Notes: generated from the letters alone by a model not told the origin. A stretch of 64,000 nucleotides of DNA from Nitrospira sp. (GCA_022842445.1 JALHPO010000001.1:1-64000); one strand, 5' to 3'. Shown: positions 48,901 to 55,706, numbered from the stretch's first letter. Made by a program: numbers and translations.

Positions 48901-50716
48901 AGTAGCAGACGGCGCCGTTACGGATACGCACAAGATCGGTCAAGCCATCCCCCGACATATCGGCGAGATAGATCGACTGAGTGCCATCGGCGAAGACGAG
49001 CCTGGGCCCCTGCTCCTCATCGATAAACTGCTGCACGCGTTCGGCTGGACCGAAACCATCTTCGGCGCGTGATGGGTGCCAGACCAAGGCATCGTCTTGG
49101 GTGATCAGGATGTCGGCGTGGCCGTCGCCGGTGAGGTCAATGAATTTGAGATTGGGGTCGCGCCAGGCTATAACCGGAAGGGAGGTAAATGACTGGTGCG
49201 TCTCCCATTCCTCCCCTGGGGTACGCTCGTAAAAGCCCGGGGTCGGTCCCTCGAAATCCACGACATCCAGCTGACCATTGCCCGCCAAATCCAGGAGCTG
49301 CTGACCGCCGCTGAGGTTGGCCGACGAGGGGATGGTGGCCACGCACTCCAGCGGGGCAAATCTGGCAACGGTGACTTCTTTACCTGCTCGATCTTTCACC
49401 GGCACAGCGCTCTGATTGCGCTTGTAGAACCAGGCGCCGCCCTGCTCTGTCAAGATTCCTGAGAGTCCTTCGCCATCGAGATCCACCCACTGGTAACGGC
49501 TGCTATCTAAACCCTGAGGCAGGTTCTCCAGGCTGGCAGCATCGACTTCATGCACCTGTTCCTGAATGGTGGCCTTGCTGTAGGTAAACTCGACCGGCGG
49601 GAGGGATTTGTTCAGATAGGTTCCATCAGGCTTGCGCTTGTAGCCGGACTGTGCGACGGATGTGAGGAAGGAGCCAACCGGACCTTGCGCATGATGAAAA
49701 TCCGTTGAGCGCACCAAACAAGGTGTCACCCCCAGTTCGGTAAAATGATGGAACATCAAGACACGCCGGCACAACCGATAGGTCCGCACTTCAAAACCGG
49801 ATCGGTAGGATGAGAAGGGGTCCTGACGAACGGGCCATTGCCTGACTGGTTCGTCTCGCAAGGGTACGTCCAGATCGTGATCCCCATAGTCAAACACCAC
49901 TTCAAACATCCAGGAGGCCTGAGTCAGATCCGGTTGGACCAACCGCGAGACGCGATTTCCATACCGGATACGTTTCAGATAGCGGTTGACCGTGCGGATA
50001 CGATTGCGCTCGTTGGCTTGTGAGGTCTCGACCCCCGCTGAGTCTTCCGGCTTATATTCATAGACAATGGCATTGCCCTTGTCGTCGTAACTTTCACAGA
50101 TCAGCCAGCTGAAGCTATGAGTCGGATCAGAGGGATCGATGATTCGGCTCTGTCTTGTCTTGCCATACCATGTGGTGATGTTGTCTTTGGAAATGGAGCG
50201 CCAGAAGGTGTCGCCGGGATCTGTTGTATTCGTCCAGCGCTCGATGCGCGCAAACAATCCTTCGATGCGCGGACGATACCGGCGGATTGCGTACCCCGGC
50301 ACCGTCGTGGTGTCTTTGTGGCGACTCCCATCCGGATTGAGCACAGGAACCAGATCTTCAGCTCCGGAGAGGATGAAGACATCCGACTCATCCACATCTC
50401 GATATGTCGGCAAACCTTTGTCGGTTTTGCGCGTGATGGAGGGAAGCGACAGGCTCCAGCCAAGTCCAAAGGGCCCATTGCCTGCACCGGAATCATAGGA
50501 AAGAGAGAGCTGCGGGCCGAAGCCTGAGCGCCCAGGCGAGGTCGCAATCGGAACCGACATCGAACCGGTACCAGTCACCGGATTGGCTGCGAACTTTTCG
50601 CCGATTCCTCGGATGGCCCCGCCGCCTTTGGGCAACGTGATCGCAGGTGGGCTAATCTGAAAGGATTTCTCAGGGGTGTTTTGAGTGCCGGTCTCGTTCC
50701 CTTTGGCTTCTGGCAC
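42998..50716 (-). CDS. Tc toxin TcB-TcC fusion (SpvB/Rhs) with metallopeptidase-like payload, module 2
   Basis: 2572 residues from GTG at 50716. It has the same plan as the module 1 fusion: SpvB-like start (GGGAIRGIGEKFAANPVTG), FG-GAP repeats (IDLTGDGHADILI, GDGLTDLVRIRNGAVCYWPN), Rhs repeats, and an Rhs core with YRYTGMERDEESGLSYHMARH and DPTGND near 2210-2276. The last 296 residues are unrelated to the module 1 tail and contain LLLHELAAHAGRMSG, an HExxH zinc-protease motif at His2468-Glu2469-His2472. This payload is more Lys/Ser rich, and its DNA (43000-43960) is visibly more AT-rich than the rest of the gene, a sign of separate origin. The start is set by comparison with module 1: the sequence upstream has a one-base deletion and an in-frame stop. 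Confidence 0.9.
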   Translation of the reverse strand: MPEAKGNETGTQNTPEKSFQISPPAITLPKGGGAIRGIGEKFAANPVTGTGSMSVPIATSPGRSGFGPQLSLSYDSGAGNGPFGLGWSLSLPSITRKTDKGLPTYRDVDESDVFILSGAEDLVPVLNPDGSRHKDTTTVPGYAIRRYRPRIEGLFARIERWTNTTDPGDTFWRSISKDNITTWYGKTRQSRIIDPSDPTHSFSWLICESYDDKGNAIVYEYKPEDSAGVETSQANERNRIRTVNRYLKRIRYGNRVSRLVQPDLTQASWMFEVVFDYGDHDLDVPLRDEPVRQWPVRQDPFSSYRSGFEVRTYRLCRRVLMFHHFTELGVTPCLVRSTDFHHAQGPVGSFLTSVAQSGYKRKPDGTYLNKSLPPVEFTYSKATIQEQVHEVDAASLENLPQGLDSSRYQWVDLDGEGLSGILTEQGGAWFYKRNQSAVPVKDRAGKEVTVARFAPLECVATIPSSANLSGGQQLLDLAGNGQLDVVDFEGPTPGFYERTPGEEWETHQSFTSLPVIAWRDPNLKFIDLTGDGHADILITQDDALVWHPSRAEDGFGPAERVQQFIDEEQGPRLVFADGTQSIYLADMSGDGLTDLVRIRNGAVCYWPNLGYGRFGAKVTMDHAPWFDAPDLFDQRRIRLADIDGSGLVDILYLTGQGVQLYFNQSGNAWSQRRLLTAFPRIDNLSSVSTVDLLGNGTACLVWSSSLPGEARSTIRYIDLMGGQKPHLLIKTKNNLGAETEVTYAPSTKFYLEDKQAGKPWITKLPFPVHCVEKVTVRDIWRQTEFSSTYSYHHGYFDGIEREFRGFGRVEQRDVETYGQFTQGNIASPYITDDHTLYQPPIKTVTWYHTGAALDRERILSVFKDEYYPIRGFTEHQLPEPTLTPTDLSAEEWREAVRACKGMVLRQEVFELDVDALVQKKEVPVHLYTTAYHNSTITRVQSQGINRHAVFLVTESEAITYNYELNLRQTSPNPDPRIAHTLNLQFDVYGRALQSVTVVYPRLVPYEDSANLIKQDQRDLIRNIQSERHIVYTETHFTAELPEDPDRHRLPAPCEVLTYELTGADSTTGFSPSAGLYLSLDDLRAFALSETLPDQGPKSVVLLAYHEQLTGDRERAHKRLVEWMRMLYWKDDLTGPEPFGTNAWLGLLYETYKHALTRDLLGAVFGSKLTPAVFTALNTATISGYTPGTALSSALTNQWWMRSGVAGFTSDAAQHFYLPERYTDPFGNETILQYDGKYDLFIQSSTDALGNTSGIAMEQVTPTPTDPRTERPRFDYRVLAPMDMVDANGNHSEVAFDILSMVVASAVKGKGTEADDLIGFDDALLNPSAAAVQTFCTNARMNEQTARTWLGNASARFVYHFGEERDAQGRFIRWEGRPAGACGIVRERHASKVALDPLRENPLQVSLECSDGSGNVLMKKVQAEPEQEGGPLRWIINGLTVLNNKGKPVKQYEPAFSDRFGCEMPQANGVTSIMYYDAAGRVVRTEMPDGTFSRVEFSNWHVKTFDANDTVLESQWYADRTPVDPTQPLPRDRVTGEIAATPDQRAAWLAAQHANTPAQVHLDSLGREVIAIAHNRINGVNDTYLTFTKLDAEGKPLWICDARGNLVMQYITPPKPNHTPLYDDLNPDWKPACDMPSNAVPCYDIAGNLLFQHSMDAGDRWMLMDAAGKPMLAWDMNDKGAGTALQQRMYRTEYDALHRPTAQWLTINGNAPIMVERYEYQDAVTPDVTNLNGQLIRHYDPSGLVETIRRDLKGNVREVRRTLVQDATTSVLDWQGSMAGKLENETYVQLTEHDALSRMTRQENWHKLGTMGAVYTPAYNERGALKRESLTLHGTETEAIQEIRYNAKGQKEYLKLANGTLTQYDYDEKTFRLKQLRTTRPADASDFSDRHSNLQDIGIIQQLHYTYDPVGNISEIYDEAYEPVFFRNQQVEPRSRYIYDALYRLIEADGREGFNPPQAPIHREVSQQEVEPFPLTDQTLRNYIQRYTYDAVGNILHMRHLADQGNWHRRYAYATDNNRLLRTWEGNDDWDNSHATDKTEYRYDIHGSMLNLANVAPGQQLQWDHRDMIQSLDCIGGGVAYYQYDSGKQRSRKRIVNQTGGGYWERIYFGGYERYRRYNGSSTTPVEEIESHHLFEGEQRVLLVDDVIVTNRTHADGRNYRTGPLYRYQYSNHLGSACLELDHEAAIISYEEYHPYGTSAYRAMMRDSEASTKRYRYTGMERDEESGLSYHMARHYLPWLGRWGGIDPMLWNSPPNKLNCYFYSDSRPVNFSDPTGNDIRIRPGSKLTATQFVNLIKQSKELPQALRDAFSFEKASKSEKEPSLIKVSAIKKGDSKEPIPEWFESIQRASAEGEWELTTGVTEVSRVHSGSIIKPDLTDETYIGHYDTSKSKWISDPEIIDTRKHAGGTTIPNANWKLHPDTAKLESMRDPKTDPSKGLKGLIVVSLRVAGSESDRPLSNSSIVRLLLHELAAHAGRMSGPTEREIREGGFKELPRDPKDEGAFRRQPSHHKDGSKVDQWELELELLFQDSPKYKKEVVVPDGRGYQKNLEPILLEPEPLTGKQLSPWIVPTR

Positions 50717-50779
50717 TTAGTACCCCAGCTCGGTTTGATTCGGGAATCGGATGATGGCGGATTCAAGAGACTAGGTCAA
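50717..50779 (-). promoter_or_regulatory. Conserved leader/promoter-like region of the module 2 BC gene
   Basis: TTGACC (50779-50774), 17-base spacer, CATCAT (50756-50751), then a leader that matches the one upstream of 32576 apart from substitutions and one missing base. The sequence similarity fades beyond TTGACC. Confidence 0.45.
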
Positions 50780-50839
50780 GGCAGAAACGTCAGCTAAATC
50801 GTCTGACAATAATTTTGCAGCAAAGCGAGGGAGAGCAGA

Positions 50840-50896
50840 TCAGTAAAACGCCATTGCGGCGTAGGTCACGGTGGAGTTGTATTGATCGGTGATGTT
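50840..50896 (-). pseudogene. Relic of the 3' end of the Memo-family gene
   Basis: Encodes ITDQYNSTVTYAAMAFY and a TGA stop, matching the last residues (ITDQYNSTVTYASMAFF) of the full gene at 51684-52925 in the same orientation. Most base differences are in third codon positions. Upstream of it the frame is open for another 20 codons without similarity to the full gene. It lies between the BC2 leader and the TPR gene. Confidence 0.75.
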
Positions 50897-50957
50897 GAGG
50901 TTACAACGCCGGGGCGTGGCACCGGTCATCCAGATTCGGCTGTCTCGCCAGAGTTCC

Positions 50958-51677
50958 TCACGACCCCGTCAATGTGTTTCGTAATCGTTGCGCCTCTTCC
51001 CAGTACCGGCGATTGCTTGCTGAGGCTGTGGCGCTGAGCGGGCGCGAAAGAATGGCGTCGAGTTCCTTCCGCGCAGCGGCGGAGTCCTTCCGTTTCATAT
51101 AGGCTTTCGCCAGGTCAAGCCGCGCATGAACATAAGAGGGGTTGGCTGCCACCGCTCGACGGAGATGCGTCAGGGCGCCTTCTGCGTCACCGCCTAAGAC
51201 CCAGGGCAGTTCCTCCAGGATCATCCCTTTCATATGCAGTGCTGCGGCATGGTTTGGGTGCAGCGCTAAGGCTCGATCGACGTGCCGTTTCAACTCCTGC
51301 ACCGTCAAGGCGGATGCCATCAGGCCGGTTAGTTGCGCGGAACTGCCTAGATTTGCCGCATAGAGATAATGCGCCTCTGCATTCTGTTCTTGAACTTCGA
51401 TAGCCGCTCGCGCCGCCTTGGCGCCTTCTTCATAGGCCGCTTTGCGGTTCGACTGATCTCCAACAAGCGAATCGCCAAGGTCCAGATAGACATCCGCCAA
51501 CCGCACCAGAAAATCTGGATCGGAAGCATGCTCGGCCTTTTGAGCAAGCATCTGTTCGAGCTGACTTTGAAGTGACGGTCCTGCCGGCGCGTCTCCCGTG
51601 GTATCCGCGCTCACCACATGCCCCATGGCACTAAGAACAATCGTAACAATGACGTGAACCGTCACGCGTCGAAACAT
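50958..51677 (-). CDS. Exported TPR-repeat protein
   Basis: 239 residues. A signal peptide (VIVTIVLSAMGHVVSA) ends near residue 24, so the protein is probably periplasmic. Tetratricopeptide-like helices fill most of the rest: FLVRLADVYLDLGDSLV, AEAHYLYAANLGSSAQLTG, VDRALALHPNHAAALHMKG, LRRAVAANPSYVHARLDLAKAYM. The arrangement resembles TPR proteins of the RMD1-like type, which act as protein-binding scaffolds. It begins six bases after the stop of the Memo-family gene, so the two are surely co-transcribed. Confidence 0.8.
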   Translation of the reverse strand: MFRRVTVHVIVTIVLSAMGHVVSADTTGDAPAGPSLQSQLEQMLAQKAEHASDPDFLVRLADVYLDLGDSLVGDQSNRKAAYEEGAKAARAAIEVQEQNAEAHYLYAANLGSSAQLTGLMASALTVQELKRHVDRALALHPNHAAALHMKGMILEELPWVLGGDAEGALTHLRRAVAANPSYVHARLDLAKAYMKRKDSAAARKELDAILSRPLSATASASNRRYWEEAQRLRNTLTGS

Positions 51678-51683
51678 GAGGTC

Positions 51684-52925
51684 TCAAAAAAATGCCATGC
51701 TGGCGTAAGTGACAGTGGAGTTGTATTGGTCGGTGATGCCGCGGTCGTAGCGGAGAACCTGCCCTTTTTCGGCTTGGATCAGCCGGAGCAATGAGTAAAT
51801 GGAGGAGAACCCGGAGATACGGCGCTGATCCTGTTCTTTCTGAATATAGGCGGCAAAGTCATCGGGCTTGAGTTCTTCCACCGGTTTGAGCATCTCCAGG
51901 TCGAATTGCATCGAGCGGTGAAAGGAGAAGTCGGTCGGCGGATCTTTGTCGCCATACCGCATGCCGAGATGGGCCAGTTCCGCTCCGGCGATTACACAGT
52001 ACGCCCTACCCTCCTCGTTCAGCACCGTTCGCAGACCGTTGAGAAAACGATCGACAGTTTGACGCACTGCTGCATCAAGCAGGCTGGCCGCCGAGAAGGA
52101 GGTCAGAATCGGCACGATCGTGAACGGCTTCCTGGCTCCGACGATCTGCTGTAGAAACGGCAATTGAAATTCGATCGCATGCTCGGCCTGATGGCAGATA
52201 TCCTCTTCGAACGATGCCGGAAGACATTCTTTCAGCCGTGAAACAATGGGCTGATCTGTAGGAACGAGGCCCAACGGCGTTTCGAAGTCCTTGTCCGTCA
52301 GGGCAAACAGATTGTCCAGCCCGGCATAGGCTGTACCGAATACGACGTACACATCGGGCTGCTCCGAATCTTGTAATTCCTTATACGCCCACGCGTAGAT
52401 CGGTCCAGCCTGCTTCAGATCATAGGTCGGCGCAACCAGTCCCCTGATCGGCTTCCCTTGGTTTTCAGACGGCTTGAAGTCGGGGCCTTCCTCAGATGTA
52501 AAGAAGCCATCGATCTGCTTTTTCAGCTTCGCTCCGTCGGCTTCGTAACTGCGGCCGGCAAAGGCAGCCTTCCTTAGCGGGGCTTGCCGATACTCATCCC
52601 GGAGGCGCAGCCTGGCACTGTCGGCCTTCGCCCCTTCCAGAAAGAGCTTCTGATCGAGATCCTCGACCAGCTGTTCCACTTTGCTCGGCATCAGAAATTC
52701 ACCGAAACGCTTCAGATAGAGCCCGCCGATTTCCAGGAGCGAATGCTCACCGTCGAAATGCTGGACAATGAAAAAGTAATTCAACGGCAGGACGAGCTTC
52801 TCCTTGCTCAATCCACTCGGGTCCCAGAGAACGATAAACTGATCCTCTCCCTGTTTAATGGGCGAGAATTGAAGGTTTCTCAGGATGGGATACAGTTTTG
52901 GATCTTTGGGTGTGTCGGATGTCAT
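51684..52925 (-). CDS. Memo-family protein (AmmeMemoRadiSam system protein B-like) with N-terminal PqqD-like extension
   Basis: 413 residues from the ATG at 52925; the frame runs further upstream only through simple repeats. Residues 1-110 look like a PqqD-type winged helix (FDGEHSLLEIGGLYLKRFGE, then VEQLVEDLDQKLFLEG). The Memo domain follows, with FAGRSYEADGAKLKKQIDGF, EHAIEFQLPFLQQ and AYCVIAGAELAHLGMRYGD. The canonical PHAGY motif reads APTYDL here, so one of the usual metal-site histidines is lost. Memo proteins are related in fold to extradiol dioxygenases; their bacterial role is unknown. The usual AmmeMemoRadiSam partners (AMMECR1, radical SAM) are not in this window. Weak ribosome binding site. 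Confidence 0.8.
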   Translation of the reverse strand: MTSDTPKDPKLYPILRNLQFSPIKQGEDQFIVLWDPSGLSKEKLVLPLNYFFIVQHFDGEHSLLEIGGLYLKRFGEFLMPSKVEQLVEDLDQKLFLEGAKADSARLRLRDEYRQAPLRKAAFAGRSYEADGAKLKKQIDGFFTSEEGPDFKPSENQGKPIRGLVAPTYDLKQAGPIYAWAYKELQDSEQPDVYVVFGTAYAGLDNLFALTDKDFETPLGLVPTDQPIVSRLKECLPASFEEDICHQAEHAIEFQLPFLQQIVGARKPFTIVPILTSFSAASLLDAAVRQTVDRFLNGLRTVLNEEGRAYCVIAGAELAHLGMRYGDKDPPTDFSFHRSMQFDLEMLKPVEELKPDDFAAYIQKEQDQRRISGFSSIYSLLRLIQAEKGQVLRYDRGITDQYNSTVTYASMAFF

Positions 52926-52931
52926 GATGAT

Positions 52932-53012
52932 AGGGTCTACCTGGTCTATCTCGTCTTTTTGGTTTGTCTGGTGTATCTGGTCTGTCTCGTCTATTTGGTC
53001 TGTTTGGTTTGT
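52932..53012 (+). repeat. 9-base tandem repeat array, left arm
   Basis: Nine consecutive imperfect 9-base units of the form YTSGTYTRT (for example CTGGTCTAT, CTCGTCTTT, TTGGTTTGT, CTGGTCTGT). They lie just upstream of the Memo-family start. The reverse-complement form occurs at 53106-53193, so the two arrays could pair. Confidence 0.85.
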
Positions 53013-53105
53013 CTCGTAAGAATAGTTTCCATTTCGTTGATGCAGTCTATCCGGACTATGGACCATTTCGTCAAGAGGCCAAAAGCAACAATCCCATCGC
53101 GCTAA

Positions 53106-53193
53106 ACAAACCAGATAAACCAAACAAACCAGACAAACGAGACAGCCCCTATTCACCAGAAAGACGAGATAGACCAGATGGACCAGACAGACC
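53106..53193 (-). repeat. 9-base tandem repeat array, right arm (inverted)
   Basis: About ten 9-base units such as ACAAACCAG, ATAAACCAA, ACAAACGAG, ATAGACCAG, ATGGACCAG, the reverse complement of the left array, with one irregular stretch at 53142-53158. The array ends at the stop codon of the upstream membrane-protein gene. Confidence 0.85.
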
Positions 53194-53942
53194 TATTGTT
53201 TTTCCTGCTCACCAGAATTCGACCGTCGGCTCAGCACGAGGAGCGCCCCGATGGTCAGGATAGCCAGCCAGAGCGTCGGATTCCCGTATGACGCATCGGA
53301 GAATTCGATCAGGTCGGTCAATCGGCCGATCAGCAGCGACATACGCGCCATCACGGTATAGCCGAAGGCCGCGCCGAACGCGATCATCAAAAACATCACG
53401 CCGGTTCTTGCGACAAGCTTGCCCGGCCCGCTGTGCTCGATCGAGAAAAAGAAGTAGAACAGCACTGAGATCACGCCGATCAAAATGATGATCACGTTGA
53501 TACTGCTCGACGGGTTGAGGAGATTCATTGAGAAGGTCACGCCATCTCCGCCGGCCAACGACAGCAGGGGTCTCACGGTATCCTCAATCTGTCTCAAGAT
53601 AAACGATGAAATCGTGCGCGGAATCGCGAGTCCCGATCCGACCCCCACGATGAAGGCGAAGGCGTAGCGGGACAGCCAGGCGGCTTTCGGCACATAGCGT
53701 GTCAGCATGAGCAGGCCGATGGCGACAGGAATCAACAGGGCATACTCACCTTGTTCGAAAATCGGCTTGACGATCAAGTGTACGATCACCGTGTCGTACG
53801 CCTTCACGATCGTGTAACCGACCGACACACCCACATAGAGATGTTCCGCCAGCTTGAATAACGGGTTATCTTTGTACAGGAACGTGAAAATACACAGGGT
53901 CAAGCCTGTCGCCACCCACGCTCCGAGTACCGTTGCATCCAT
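53193..53942 (-). CDS. Multi-pass membrane protein of unknown function
   Basis: About 249 residues with six to seven hydrophobic helices, for example VATGLTLCIFTFLY, LLIPVAIGLLMLTRYV, YAFAFIVGVGSGLAIP, VIIILIGVISVLFYFFF and LWLAILTIGALLVLS. The family is not recognised. The start is uncertain: ATG 53942 is used, but an in-frame TTG at 53963 is possible. It belongs to the co-directional MutL-type cluster and is followed by the inverted 9-base repeats and then the Memo-family gene. Confidence 0.7.
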   Translation of the reverse strand: MDATVLGAWVATGLTLCIFTFLYKDNPLFKLAEHLYVGVSVGYTIVKAYDTVIVHLIVKPIFEQGEYALLIPVAIGLLMLTRYVPKAAWLSRYAFAFIVGVGSGLAIPRTISSFILRQIEDTVRPLLSLAGGDGVTFSMNLLNPSSSINVIIILIGVISVLFYFFFSIEHSGPGKLVARTGVMFLMIAFGAAFGYTVMARMSLLIGRLTDLIEFSDASYGNPTLWLAILTIGALLVLSRRSNSGEQEKQ

Positions 53943-54019
53943 AATCTTGCTTATCTCCAACACCGAAAAATGACCGATACTCCTCTACTCACCCCCAAAG
54001 CGGTCCGGATGAGTCCCCT

Positions 54020-54051
54020 ACTGCGCGCATACAACGAGCACCTACCGTTCT
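54020..54051 (+). repeat. REP-like intergenic element (ACTGCGCGCAT type)
   Basis: ACTGCGCGCAT followed by AACGAGCACCTACCGTT, a small stem-forming segment. Related elements lie at 61085-61115 and, in part, at 60889-60906. Confidence 0.55.
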
Positions 54052-54113
54052 GATAACAATTTGATTAAGTCCCGTGTGCGCGTTGGGCGAGCACAGGGGA
54101 CTCGCCGGGCCGC

Positions 54114-54950
54114 TCACCCACTCTGATGCCGTGCCGCACGTCGCATGCTGAAGTAAAAGAGGTTGCAGATGATCACCAAAACAATGATGGCCACATGCGT
54201 CGCCGACTGCGCATCCATGCCGGCCACAGCCTTGCCCTTCTGATCGATCAAGCTTTCGTATTCCGCCGCGCCGCGCAGGCCGCCGATGAGGCCGTTGATC
54301 TGCCCGCTTCTCAATAGAGGATATAACCCCGGCGCCATCACTCCCGTGCAGCCGCCTCCCATCTCAAACTTGTACTTGTCCTTACCGAACACATACCAGG
54401 CTTCAACTCCGGGATTGCCCGCGCCCAGGCTGACCAGATAGGTCACATCCTTCAAACTCTGCACGCCGTCCAGCACCGGAAGCCCCTTCGTCGGCTTGCC
54501 GCCGTAATCGCTGGGAAAAGTATTGTGGAGATTCTGACCCAGATTGATGATCACAGCCGTGTTGCCGGGGCTCCAGCCGAGAAAGACATAGTCTTTGCCG
54601 TTTTCCTTCCCCATCTCCTTCGCCACTTGTGTCACGATCTGATCCGCTAAGCCGGTGCCCGTCACCCACAACGTCATCGTCACCACACGCAGATTCTTCC
54701 GGAAGGCATGCCGAAGGAGCGCAATCGCCTGCGGATGCAATTCCGGCTTCGAGGCCGGGTCGAAATCGAACGACATGAAAAACACGGCCCGCTCCGGCAA
54801 CGATTCGATATGGTTGTAGACGCCGCGCACCTCGGACGAAATCTTAATCGGAAGACCCACCGGATAGAGTAAGGGCAACAGCGTGCACAGACCGATCACG
54901 AGAAAGATGATCCGCCGGTCGATCTTGAGCATTCTTTCGGAAAATGTCAT
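54114..54950 (-). CDS. Membrane-anchored protein of unknown function with two terminal helices
   Basis: 278 residues from ATG 54950 (a GTG at 54956 is also possible). One hydrophobic helix near the N-terminus (IIFLVIGLCTLLPLLYPVG) and one near the C-terminus (HVAIIVLVIICNLFYFSM) bracket a soluble domain of about 200 residues. It contains AVFFMSFDFDPASKPELHPQ and YVFLGWSPGNTAVIINLGQN, which look like an alternating alpha/beta fold exposed outside the cytoplasm. Not recognised. It sits between two membrane-protein genes in the MutL-type cluster. Confidence 0.7.
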   Translation of the reverse strand: MTFSERMLKIDRRIIFLVIGLCTLLPLLYPVGLPIKISSEVRGVYNHIESLPERAVFFMSFDFDPASKPELHPQAIALLRHAFRKNLRVVTMTLWVTGTGLADQIVTQVAKEMGKENGKDYVFLGWSPGNTAVIINLGQNLHNTFPSDYGGKPTKGLPVLDGVQSLKDVTYLVSLGAGNPGVEAWYVFGKDKYKFEMGGGCTGVMAPGLYPLLRSGQINGLIGGLRGAAEYESLIDQKGKAVAGMDAQSATHVAIIVLVIICNLFYFSMRRAARHQSG

Positions 54951-54961
54951 GACCACAACAC

Positions 54962-54995
54962 CACGTAAGGGGTGAGACGTGAGGGGTAAGGCGAA
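54962..54995. repeat. Degenerate short intergenic repeat (GTGAGGGGTAAGG type)
   Basis: ACGTAAGGGGTGAGACGTGA and GGGGTAAGGCG: the same word family as at 15600-15660 and 56960-57110, read on the other strand. Confidence 0.6.
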
Positions 54996-55055
54996 GTGTT
55001 CTGTGCGCGTCCCATTCTCTTCTTGCTACTTACCACTAACCATTTGCCACTTACG

Positions 55056-55706
55056 CTATTCCTTGCCGCCTCCCAGATACGACCGTTCGACGCCAAAAAT
55101 GATCTTGAACGACAAGGCTACTGCACCGAGACTGACCCCGATCAGGATGGCGCGGCGCACTGAGGCATTCAGCACATTCAGAATCCATTGGGAGACATCG
55201 CCGCTCAGAGGAATCAAATATTCACCCAGCGGAACGCGACCCATCATGACGATCACCGCCGCGATCAGGAGCACCGCAGCTTCACGACTTCTTGCCCGAA
55301 ACGACCGATAGGCGGCGGAGGCAATGAAGAAGGCCAGGATCGCGAACATGGTGCCCTGGAGCGGCACCAGCATGTAGGAATAGACCCAGCCGAACGCGGT
55401 GGCTGCCCCTTCGACACTTTCCTTCCCGTTGGCCCAAAGTCCGACCGCAATCGTCCCCAGCATCCCGGCATAAAGCACGAGGCTATAGCCCCACCCCTCT
55501 TCCTTCCTTCTGATTTTGGCCGCATGCTGGTGGAATAAACTCGTCACCCCCAAGACCAGCGCAAAGCCGCCGACGATCTGCAGCCATTTAGTGGCGGAGG
55601 TCAGCAGTTGTTCCGAGGCCGGATGCGGCACGTAATACTGCCCGGCGAAGAGCAACCCGGTGATCATCGTAATCAGCAATGGTAATTGCCGGCGCAGGAA
55701 GATCAT
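55056..55706 (-). CDS. Multi-pass membrane protein of unknown function
   Basis: 216 residues from the ATG at 55706, which overlaps the stop of the upstream gene by four bases (ATGA), a sign of translational coupling. About six helices are seen, for example LPLLITMITGLLFAGQYYV, WLQIVGGFALVLGVTSLF, YSLVLYAGMLGTIAVGLW and AAVLLIAAVIVMMGRVPL. The open frame upstream of 55706 is only the shadow of the neighbouring gene. Not recognised. Confidence 0.75.
   Translation of the reverse strand: MIFLRRQLPLLITMITGLLFAGQYYVPHPASEQLLTSATKWLQIVGGFALVLGVTSLFHQHAAKIRRKEEGWGYSLVLYAGMLGTIAVGLWANGKESVEGAATAFGWVYSYMLVPLQGTMFAILAFFIASAAYRSFRARSREAAVLLIAAVIVMMGRVPLGEYLIPLSGDVSQWILNVLNASVRRAILIGVSLGAVALSFKIIFGVERSYLGGGKE

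Noticed and set aside
16307..50716. Prophage or contractile injection system carrying the Tc genes
   Set aside because: No tail sheath, baseplate, portal, integrase or lysis genes are seen on either side.
50575..50766. Possible frameshift at the start of the module 2 BC gene
   Set aside because: A frame matching the module 1 upstream codons is broken by a one-base deletion, but the conserved GTG after it gives an intact protein, so the upstream part is more likely leader than lost coding sequence.
52584..53105. Plus-strand frame encoding repeated Leu-Val-Tyr/Cys
   Set aside because: The repeat peptide arises from the 9-base tandem units and the rest is antisense to the Memo-family gene.
52932..53193. 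CRISPR array
   Set aside because: Units are 9 bases, contiguous and inverted, with no spacers and no cas genes.
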